Below, piece by piece: positions 16,791-24,406 of a stretch of 24,406 nt of DNA. The notes under the pieces were generated by a model. The model was not told the DNA's origin and made no database searches. It worked only from the letters and a program-made list of their open reading frames with translations. The DNA is taken from contig BFEA01000399.1 of the NCBI GenBank assembly GCA_003427395.1, positions 385,934 to 410,339 on the forward strand, read 5' to 3'. How positions within the stretch are numbered: position 1 is the stretch's first letter; every line of letters begins with the position of its first letter. Made by a program: the position numbers and the translations under genes. Source of the stretch: Chara braunii. Taxonomy: Eukaryota > Streptophyta > Charophyceae > Charales > Characeae.

Positions 16791-16899
16791 AGTGATAGTG
16801 TAGTCTCATTTCCTTAAACCACTTAGGATACGGAAGATAACATCCCACTATGGACCAGGAGCATAGCTTCGGCTTGGGCTTCACTACCACCTACGGAAC

Positions 16900-17577
16900 T
16901 CACAAATTCATTCGAAAATTGTCGTGACATGATAACGCCTTTAAATTTACCTTAAAAATATTCAACAGCAATAATACAACTTACAACAAATTCTTTCACA
17001 TGAAATTTCATAACGATCCAAGCTAAATAATATTCAACAATAGTACAAATGCCTTCAATCATAGAAATGCATCACTGAAACGAATAATCTCGAAATGAAC
17101 GGGGGTCCGGGTAAAGTAATAAATCGAAATATACATCATTTAAAACCTGATGCATGACTAAATAAATTTGCAAAACAATATCAAAGGGAAGTCAACGTTT
17201 GGTTGACAACATTTAAAAATAGTTTCCATCAATAACAATAACAACTTATTAAAATAATACCTCAAGGTTCATGATAAATAATACGATTAAAATATGACAC
17301 ATGAAAGTGGTAACTTTCAACATAATAACTCGAATACCAAAACAATAACAGAATATGACACAATTAATATCAAGATATTATGAATTTAAACCCAACTGGA
17401 ATATTCAAAAATAACCAAAGTAATCTTCATAATAAAATCAAGACATCATTCATCAAGATAAAAATGATAATAAAATCAATTGATAAAGATAAAATAATCA
17501 AAATACGATCAATTTATCCATTATAAAATAAAATACCCAAGTGTCGTTCCGCTAGGGACAACGGTAGTTTGTCGTTA
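16900..17577 (-). other. AT-rich, gene-free internal DNA, possibly the leader of an LTR element
   Basis: About 680 bp of AT-rich sequence full of ATAATA, AAAATAAT and CAATAAC words, with stops in all frames. Its composition differs sharply from both flanks. It lies between the candidate polypurine tract and the candidate primer-binding site, so it could be the whole interior of a non-autonomous LTR element. Confidence 0.35.
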
Positions 17578-17595
17578 TCCCCCGCAATGGCGCCA
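17578..17595 (-). other. Candidate tRNA-Asp primer-binding site of an LTR retrotransposon
   Basis: The minus strand reads TGGCGCCATTGCGGGGGA. The complement of the 3' end of plant tRNA-Asp(GTC) is TGGCGCCGTTGCCGGGGA, so 16 of 18 positions match. Two bases before it the minus strand has CTCGACA, a plausible LTR end in CA. This places a 5' LTR at 17598 and above and the interior below 17578. Confidence 0.55.
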
Positions 17596-17597
17596 CT

Positions 17598-18400
17598 TGT
17601 CGAGCACATCAGCTCCCGCCTTTTTTGCAGAGGTCGGCAGCCCTCCCGACCTTTGCAAAAAAGGTGGGAGTTAAACAAAACAAAAATAAAAAGACAACTC
17701 GGGAACGACTTAGAACAATCCTGCAAGCCGCCATGACGACCGCGGTCACGTCGCTCCTTTCGTCGCTCTAGCCGGGTGCGCCAGTTGTACATTCCGTGGT
17801 CCCCCCCTACGACAGGATAGGTTCTCACGGGGCATAAGTTTTCCTTCCTTAAGGGGTTGTCACCACCCTTAGGGGCGTATCCCTACCGAGCTACTGACCC
17901 ACGTGCAAAAGCTTTCAGATGCAATTGCAGAGGTGGGTCAGCCGAGGGCGTTTTCTCGTTCGCTGTAGTATAGATACGCTTGGTTAACCCCAAGCGGACC
18001 CGACCGTCGTCCGTTCCTAGGGCGCTGATCTCCTAGGTACGGAGTAAACGTCGGTCGACTAGGACGGTCTCAACCAAGCGTGAAACCCAACACTAATCCT
18101 AGTTCTTTTAACACACAATCAAAAGAAAGTTGTAACAACCATATATAGTTACATCGAAAGGAATCGACCGTAGTCGATAGGATGCACATTCAATCCAAAG
18201 TAACAACTAGGAGCATCCAAATTATTATTTGATACATTCAACAACACCAGATAAAAAACAATCCGACCGCATCGGGTCGAACACCACGAAACTATCAAAC
18301 AACCGCCAACGAGGAGTTGGCTTACTGAGAATAACAGTGATGCAGCCGACAAGGTAGACGGTCGGCCTTCGTTTTGACTTGATGAGACGTGCTGCCAAAG
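17598..18400 (-). mobile_element. Probable LTR (partial) with several strong hairpins
   Basis: The inner edge is set by the primer-binding site; the outer edge was not found. Hairpins inside: 17613-17670 (25-bp stem), 17894-17902 with 17933-17941 (CTGACCCAC / GTGGGTCAG), 17977-17996 (CGCTTGG / CCAAGCG), 18163-18178 (ATCGAC / GTCGAT), 18306-18320 (CCAAC / GTTGG) and 18345-18366 (GCCGAC / GTCGGC). No gag or pol domains are seen. Confidence 0.4.
17613..17670. repeat. Long hairpin, 25-bp stem with 8-base loop
   Basis: The arm 17613-17637 (CTCCCGCCTTTTTTGCAG, then AGGTCGG) and the arm 17646-17670 (CCGACCTTTGCAAAAAAGG, then TGGGAG) are inverted with 23 of 25 positions pairing. Confidence 0.92.
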
Positions 18401-19979
18401 TCATTCATTCCAACCTATCGCTGACCTAAAATTTAACCACGCTCACACGTGTCTCCATACTTTCTCAATTTTCTTAGATGACAGACTGCTTTGCGGATGA
18501 TTCTTGATCAGGGGCATTGCTTGATGTGTTGCAAACCTCTTCCTTTAGGAAGTGATCTTAGGTACTCCTCCTCCTCGTCCGAGCACAAGGCTCGAATCTC
18601 AAAAGTTGGACCGTCTCCACCGAATCGGCAAAGTACCCTCCCATGGAACGGTCCACTCTGGGTCGATAACACGGTCGACTCCTAAAGCAACGAACCCCGG
18701 CCCCAGATGCTTCCTAGAGATAGAAGATGTGTCCACTGCAAGTAGCTTTCATATTTTTTTTAATTTCTCATGAATTCGGGGTAGCTTTAACGAAAAAAAA
18801 ATAAGAGGAGATAAAGACTGAGAATCATTTGGACAGGTATAGGTGGATGAGGTCATTCGGGATAGAATGGGTCATTCCTTGGGAAAAGGTTAAGTCCATT
18901 TAACCTTATCCGCTTTCTTTCAATCGAATTCGTTTTACGACATGCACTAAATTAATATTTTTTATAACACAAATCTTCTTAACAAGCAGGCACGCGAAAA
19001 GTAGAAAGGGGACAATCATTTTCCTCAGCTCAAATAGGCATAATCAATCCTCCTTTGCAAGCATCCTTCTACCTACCTGCACAAAACAGAAAAGAAACAA
19101 GTTCAAGAGAAAACCAGTGCAATCCCATACTCGAGTCAGACTTTTTCACTCACATGCATGAATCGCACAACCTTCTCAACCTTTTCAACGAACATTCAAT
19201 GAACAGGGTCAAGCAAAATGTGGGCTCACACAGGTGTGAAGGAAAATCTGAGTCATTCAACTGACTGACCTTGAGTGAAGTTTGATCCGGCCTACTCAAG
19301 AAAATCGGGTAATATTCCAATCATAAGAAAATAATCACCGTAGAAGAATATGCGGCTCACAATTCCACAGGTTGTGACCTTTCTCATGAGTTACAATCCG
19401 CGTCCTTCTCCAAGTGCCCGATCACACAAAGGCCGGGTTCACTTAGAGAATTCAAATGGGATAATCCTCTAGGAGGGTGCTCCTATGATCAAATCTCACG
19501 TCATCATCCCAACGTCACATATCATCCTAGCACAGTCTCGATAGCACCTTGACCACCAAGGATACTTCCCAACCAGCCGCAAGTCCACGCCGCCTCCAAC
19601 CACCATGTCCGCTCACAATAGCCACCCTAATATGTCGGTGCCGCTCACAACAACCAGTCCCACCTAGTCCCAAAATGGTCCCAGATGGTCTCAATGCAGT
19701 CCCATACCATCGCCGCAATACTAGGTGGTTCAAAACTCAAAACCACTTGCACTGCGCACCGCAAAAGGATAAAGGTGGCCCTCGGTGAAACCCGCAGGTG
19801 CCGCGAGCCCCCCCCCCTTCCCCCCCAAAAAAAAATTCCTTCCGACGCAAACCGCAAGTGCTGCAACTCCAATCGTCACTGCCACGTGCACTCACTCCAC
19901 TTTCTGCATGTCATCGACCCACGTACTACTGCCGCACAGTCCCAGTCCAACCTATAGGCCATACTGGGATCCACCATAG
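18401..19979. other. No gene recognised
   Basis: About 1.6 kb without recognisable repeats, RNAs or protein families. A GGACCGT / ACGGTCC inverted pair lies at about 18609-18654. A C-run plus A-run junction lies at about 19809-19837. Short frames (64-90 codons) show no motifs. Confidence 0.4.
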
Positions 19980-20540
19980 CCACTGCGCACCACAAAAATA
20001 ACGAGGACCACTGCTCGCTGCGCCGTCAAAATCGGTACCACGCCGTCGTGCCAAGAAACATTAGTTGCAGTTCTCGTCGAAGTGTCGCTGCCTCCGTACC
20101 AAACTTTTAGCAGCATAAAAAACATCGTCATTGTCGTGCCGCCAAACGGTCATCACCTCCCCGTAGGGAGACCTTAATGCCGTCACGTCATTAGTTCGGC
20201 AACACCCCCTCCATCAAAGTGTCATCGCCTCCACCGTCGCGAAAACCAGCAGCGCTTCCGCACCACTGTCGTTAAAACCAGTGCCGCCGTTACAAAATCC
20301 CGACAGCGCTTTCACGTCACTGCCAAAAAAATCACAGCTGCCGCCGAGAAAATTCGGCAGCACTCCCGCAGTATGTCAACAAAAAAATTGTTGTCGCCGC
20401 ACAAAACAGGCAGATTTTCCCCTGCACTGCTTGCCAAAACTGCTACCGCCGTGCGAAACGGGCAGAGTTTCCCCTGCACTGCTTGCCAAAAACTATTGCC
20501 GTCGTGCTGCGCAGGCAGCACCTTCCCTGCACTTCACCAA
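19980..20540. repeat. Degenerate satellite with 50-57 bp units
   Basis: CCGYCG-initial units lie at about 20233, 20284, 20341, 20395, 20447 and 20499. The two at 20395 and 20447 are 52 bp long and close to identical over GGCAGA.TTTCCCCTGCACTG and CTTGCCAAAA. Earlier units back to about 19980 are more worn. Arrays of this kind are non-coding. Confidence 0.75.
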
Positions 20541-21409
20541 ATGAAGTGGTGGCTATGGCAGCTTCCACTTTCACGCTCAATGCAGTCCTCCACTCTACTT
20601 CACCTCTCACTCACTGCCTCTCCACACTTCAGCAGCATAATGCTGCTCTCCTCTCCACATTCAGTCAGAATGTGGGCAGCACCTCAACTGAGTGAGGATG
20701 TTGCTGGCCAGCCCAACTTTTATAGTTGAGCTGGAGTGGTGGCCATCCGCTTGAGGCTCAGCCAAAAAAACGGGGCTGAGCCTGACCCACGATCTAAACT
20801 TCGATTGAGGGCTGGGATTCTTGATGTTCCACTAGGAACATCAAGCCCCAAGCTTTGGCAATACACCCGGCCGCCACCCTCGGCCAGGAGCAACCTCGAA
20901 GTGTCTGTATACAACCATTTACAACTGCCTGTTCAAAACGAACAGGCGCAGTCCCATCAGCTCCTAGAAGTTTTTGGGGGCTGCACCTGTTCCACGGCCA
21001 CATTCGCGGTCGTTACATTTTTCTCTCCTTTTCCTCCCTTCTTCTTCTTCTTTGTACCTCCTGTATCTCCCCTTATTAACCTACGGCCACTTATGTGGCC
21101 GTTAGTTATTATTATATTTTTTCTTGTTCTCCTACCTTCCCCCTCGTTTCTCTGTGCACAGACAACTCAAACGGCCAGCCCCACAGTCACTTCGCAGATT
21201 CGAACTAGAGTCAAGCTCAAAGGGGTTTCTTTCCTTAGCCCTGTGCGCCTGAACCTGGCTCAATCCAGGTGCTAAGTTCGGCACCTCTTCAGACAACAGT
21301 TGCCGGTTCAAAATGAACGGGCGACCATTGTAACATGCCACGAGGGAGGGGAAAGGCCAGCTTTACGGTTGGGGACTTACCTCTGGCTGTCGCGTTCGTT
21401 GGTCCCTCA

Positions 21410-21410
<1 letters not shown>

Positions 21411-21451
<41 letters not shown>
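21411..21451. repeat. (AGT)n microsatellite
   Basis: About 13 pure AGT units. Confidence 0.98.
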
Positions 21452-21894
21452 GTATGTTTCCATGTTTTAGCAGTAGATTCATTCGATCTGCTAGTTCTGC
21501 AGACGTCTGTCTAGCCCGTTCGTCAAAACGAATGGGCGCGTTCAGGGAATTCACGAGCAGAACGGGGAGGAGGAAAACAAAGGAGACTAAAGAATCTAAA
21601 AACAAATTTAAATAAGAAAAATCTAAGGTGAATCTAAAATAAGAAATCTAAAGAAAATCTAAAAAACACCAAAAAAAAAGAAAATCGAAAGAAAAAGAAA
21701 AAAAAGAAACTTTCCTTGCAGCAGAAGAAAAAAATGGTCGCTCGTTTTCACGGGCGACTGTCTAGTGCACTGGGGATTGAAATACCCCAGTCACTTGTCA
21801 TAGCGCTACGTGGCGCCTTACGAACTTCGACTTTGGTTTAGTTTTAGTTTTTTTTTTTCTTTCTCTAATTCATGTTGGTTTGTGCCAACGGTTC

Positions 21895-21960
21895 TGTCAC
21901 GTTCGTGAGCTCACCCACGAACTGTTGAAATACATACTTGGGTTTCGAGTCCCAACGGAC
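21895..21960 (+). mobile_element. tRNA-like segment (TLE) copy D
   Basis: CACCCACGAACTGTTGAAATAC, then ATACTTGGGTTTCGAGTCCC, corresponds to the anticodon and T-arm part of copies A-C, uninterrupted. The D-arm side is not clearly preserved. Confidence 0.5.
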
Positions 21961-22107
21961 TTTGAATTTTTTTACTTTTTTTTTCGATTTATGCGTGTCA
22001 TCTTTACGAAGGGATCATGCCCACTTGCGCGACCGATCTAGGCTGCGCGATCTTCCAGAACGAGCGGTCGAAATTGACCGCGCTCCTTCAGAAAAGGCAG
22101 CTCCAAA

Positions 22108-22192
22108 AGGAGCTAGCCCGACGGTGAGTGCAGTTCGATCCCGGTATCCGCTGGGTGAGACTCCTGCACGATAACCTACTGGGCTAGCTCCT
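22108..22192 (-). mobile_element. tRNA-derived SINE head or tRNA pseudogene
   Basis: The minus strand carries TAGCCCAGTAGG (A-box-like, 22175-22186) and GGGATCGAACTGC (B-box-like, 22130-22142) at normal polymerase III spacing. Between them is GCAGGAGTCTCACCC. Exact 12-bp inverted arms (AGGAGCTAGCCC / GGGCTAGCTCCT) enclose the whole, acting as an overlong acceptor-like stem. TTTT runs follow. A functional tRNA is unlikely because the acceptor stem is too long and the T-stem is imperfect. Confidence 0.55.
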
Positions 22193-22199
22193 ATCACAG

Positions 22200-22610
22200 G
22201 AACCATGCCTGCAACCCTTCTATATGACGAGTTGCGGCCCAGTAGGCCATCACTTTCACGTATAGGCAGGCTTAACCCTTCCCCACCCCTTCAAAGCCGG
22301 CACCCCGCCATCTCACCAGCTGAGGTTTATCCCGGTAGGCCCGATAAGCCACCTTCAGCTGAGAGTCCGGCGTCGAGCCTTGGCGCAAAGTCAAATCCCG
22401 TGGCCCAAGAAGAAAATGGGCTCCCTATTCCCATTGCGCCATGGCCCCATACCCGGCGCATCCATCTTTTTAACCTACTCAGGCCCTGAATGGCACGGCT
22501 TAGCAACCGCGCGACATTTTTTTAGGTAGAATAGGTTTAGCTCTACCACTTCCATGCCCGCACACCTCTGCGGCTTCGACAAGAGCGGAGCACTGCCAAC
22601 TACTATCGTC
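22200..22610. other. No gene seen
   Basis: A 94-codon frame (22205-22489) has no recognisable motif. No repeat family was matched. Confidence 0.35.
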
Positions 22611-22799
22611 ACATTCGGACGCCACAAGCGTCCGGACTAAAGCTCGAAAACTTTTAATCTCTCAGTCATAGGTCAGGTCTGAATCATAATTTTTTGGCAA
22701 ACGCCAGTCTCATCAAGTGCTTCAATTCAACGAAAGAGTCGGACAGCGTCCGACGTTGAAAAACTCCGGCAAATACCCTTGTCAGGGTATTTGCCCCGA

Positions 22800-23503
22800 T
22801 AACGTAATTATTTTTCACCCACATCCGCCCGTTTCCCGTTGTGTCAGTCCCTTTGAACATTTACTCACACCAAAGCGACATTATTTCCTTGGATGACGGT
22901 GCATAACTTAAAAGCATCTTCACTATGTGGCGTCATCGGATGACAATGCGAAAATTCGAAGCACTTCATAAGTTTGAAATTGGGGAGCGAGTTTTGCCAC
23001 CTGTTGTGGTTAGGTTCGATCTCTGTTGTTTTACTAGGAAAAAACATCCCGTTATTGGACTGTGGTCCAACTGCCACCTGTAGAGAGCAACACATTTTTT
23101 CGAAAATCCTAAATTCTGATTTGCCACTATCACGACCTTTTTTCTTTTCTTCGATAGAACTTTTTTTCCCCAGGGGACCCTAGGGTGGAGCCTTTCCGTT
23201 TCCTAGGCCTCCAACTTTTGAAGTCCACAGGCAGACTGCAACAAGAAAATATGTTGGGGGGGTGGGGGTCTTCTGGGTTGACCTGGGTTTGTGGGTCGGG
23301 TCACCCAGACCTATCTGTCATCCGCTTGTCACCCATCCATTCGGGTGACCCACACCTAATATTGACACGCCCCTCACCCACCCAGGCGGGTTCTACTAGA
23401 CCCACCCTCGTCCCACCCATGCAAGATTATCAAGACTCACACATGACCCAATGCCTCGTGGGTGCAGGTGGGTGTGTTTCTATATACTCGTTGCTCATCT
23501 GTG
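22800..23503 (-). mobile_element. hAT-like element, second copy, inverted and truncated
   Basis: Read on the minus strand it starts CACAGATGAGCAA (plus end 23503). It follows the 2588 element through GAGGCATTGGGTCA, GGTGGGTGA, the AATGG.TGGGTGACAAGCGG block and CCCAATTTCAAACTT to AAAAATAATTA, then stops near 22800. About 230 bp of the right end, including its terminal repeat, is missing. The break is next to the perfect hairpin at 22768-22795. Confidence 0.8.
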
Positions 23504-24240
23504 TTGCTAATGTAGCATCTGATGAAACGTCTGGCTCTTTTTCTTATGAGTAAGATAGCGTTGATGTCGTCGCGAAACGGGCCTTAGGGCCTCGCTCTAT
23601 TACTCCCCACAAGCACACATGTTATACTAAAAAAATCATTGTAATTTTGAACATCGGATGAGTAGTGGACGGGAACCTTATGAACCAATTCAAATATTCA
23701 TATATGCATATGGAGTAGTATAATGGTTGTAAGCACTAGGGAACACATTGCCAGTGAAACGAACCGGTGGGTAGGGTTTTTCCGCTAACCCGCCATGTGT
23801 CCGCCATGAAAGTCTTTGCAAGCAGTCGCAATGATGATGTACTATGTAGTATCCATAGTCACGAGGTCCTCGATAGTCTCGAGGGTTGCGTTCGTTACTC
23901 AAGTGTCGGCCGACACACGCCTTGAGAGGTTAAACTCCCGACGCTAGACCCTCTTCTGCACCATGCACTGCAGAGAGTGGGTGGTACATAGGTTCATACC
24001 TGGTGGTAGTCGTCTCTCGAGGCCTTTGAGGCAAACTCCATCATCCAGGCCATGGAGAGAGATCAAGGGATTTGACTTTGACAGCTGTCACGGACTCCAA
24101 CGTCCAACTATATAAAAACTTAAAAAAACAAAAGATAAAAGTGTTTTTTTTTTTTTTCAAAGGCATAACATGTTTAAACCTTACGCACGGTCGCAGTAGA
24201 CCATACGGATACTCAAGGCATAAATATGTATATATCTGGG
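23504..24240. other. No gene recognised
   Basis: Contains a T run (about 24143-24157) and a 15-base direct repeat of CAA(A)GGCATAA.ATG type at about 24159 and 24214. Nothing else is identifiable. Confidence 0.35.
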
Positions 24241-24250
24241 CTAGGCCGCC

Positions 24251-24272
24251 GCCCGGGCCAGACGGCCCGGGC
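24251..24272. repeat. GC-rich 9-bp perfect hairpin
   Basis: GCCCGGGCC and GGCCCGGGC surround a 4-base loop (AGAC). A weaker GCCCG / CGGGC pair follows at about 24294-24310. Confidence 0.85.
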
Positions 24273-24406
24273 CAAGCGGACTGAGGGGGGCCCGCCCGGC
24301 AAAATCGGGCAGCCTGAAAAGTGTCCCGAAATTTTTTATTTTTTTTTTCTGAGAATGGGGTTTTGCTGCGCTTGCCGAGAGCAGCCCAAAACCGCTGAGA
24401 AAGTGG

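Larger units (their letters stand above)
20700..22800. repeat. Hairpin-dense region: at least 14 short perfect or near-perfect hairpins
   Basis: Stems (start of first arm, end of second): 20754-20783 AGGCTCAGCC/GGCTGAGCCT; 20820-20845 CTTGATGTTCC/GGAACATCAAG; 20927-20947 GCCTGTTC/GAACAGGC; 21083-21102 ACGGCCAC/GTGGCCGT; 21253-21270 ACCTGG/CCAGGT; 21302-21322 GCCGGTTC/GAACGGGC; 21514-21537 GCCCGTTCG/CGAATGGGC; 21737-21758 GTCGCTCG/CGGGCGAC; 21769-21791 ACTGGGG/CCCCAGT; 21901-21922 GTTCGTG/CACGAAC; 22099-22114 AGCTCC/GGAGCT; 22616-22634 CGGACGC/GCGTCCG; 22738-22754 GTCGGAC/GTCCGAC; 22768-22795 GGCAAATACCCT/AGGGTATTTGCC. Loops are 3-10 bases and often A-rich. Arms differ between hairpins, so this is not one repeat family. 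Confidence 0.8.

Noticed and set aside
20736-21275. 179-codon plus-strand frame as a gene
   Set aside because: It runs across four of the short hairpins and a T-rich stretch, starts without context and has no recognisable motif.
22108-22192. Functional tRNA gene
   Set aside because: The outer arms extend to 12 bp, the T-stem is imperfect and the anticodon loop cannot be placed confidently, so it was kept only as a tRNA-derived relic.

Overview
The window looks like repeat-rich, gene-poor nuclear DNA of a green-lineage eukaryote. A streptophyte such as a charophyte alga or another plant with a large genome fits best. The evidence is a degraded insert of mitochondrial ccmC and ccmF sequence (cytochrome c maturation genes carried in streptophyte mitochondrial DNA), a U2 snRNA fragment with a plant-like stem-loop IIa, a candidate primer-binding site matching plant tRNA-Asp, CCCTAA/CCCTAAA-type repeats, and abundant microsatellites and poly(A/T) tracts. 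The species assignment is inference. I found no convincing intact protein-coding gene. The long open frames lie over microsatellites (CT/GA, GAT, CCT, GATT) or over repeat units and resemble no family I recognise.

Layout. 1-850: a poly(T) tract with an upstream AATAAA on the minus strand, GA runs and small tandem duplications. 867-2493: TG/GA microsatellites, then a tandem array of 308-323 bp units split by a mitochondrial insert (1200-1685). 2588-3481: a non-autonomous hAT-like element with terminal inverted repeats, an 8-bp target duplication and G-quadruplex-prone subterminal DNA. A truncated inverted relative lies at 22800-23503. 3690-4370: tRNA-like tandem units. 4440-8710: mainly microsatellites and minisatellites, a telomere-like patch and a 13-bp hairpin. 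8000-13570: four copies of a short palindromic element. 9131-9500: a tRNA-like repeat carrying a nested 61-bp insert, which in turn carries a U2 snRNA retropseudogene. The uninterrupted relative at 15087-15300 preserves the empty site. 10100-10478 and 16237-16605: inverted copies of a 370-bp repeat. 10484-10960 and 11885-12735: tandem arrays. 13040-14330: a pyrimidine tract and a purine tract facing each other around a perfect palindromic element. 15490-15835: a GC-rich duplicated unit. 16777-18400: probable LTR-retrotransposon remnants on the minus strand. 19980-20540: a 50-57 bp satellite. 20700-22800: an unusually dense run of short perfect hairpins with tRNA-like relics.

No genes can be said to work together. 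What the window records is layered insertion: tandem arrays invaded by mitochondrial DNA and a palindromic element, and a tRNA-like repeat invaded twice. Several insertions have their unoccupied site elsewhere in the same window, so they can be read directly. The most unusual signals are the hairpin-dense region, the U2 retroposition with its empty site, and the ccmC-ccmF-ccmC mosaic.
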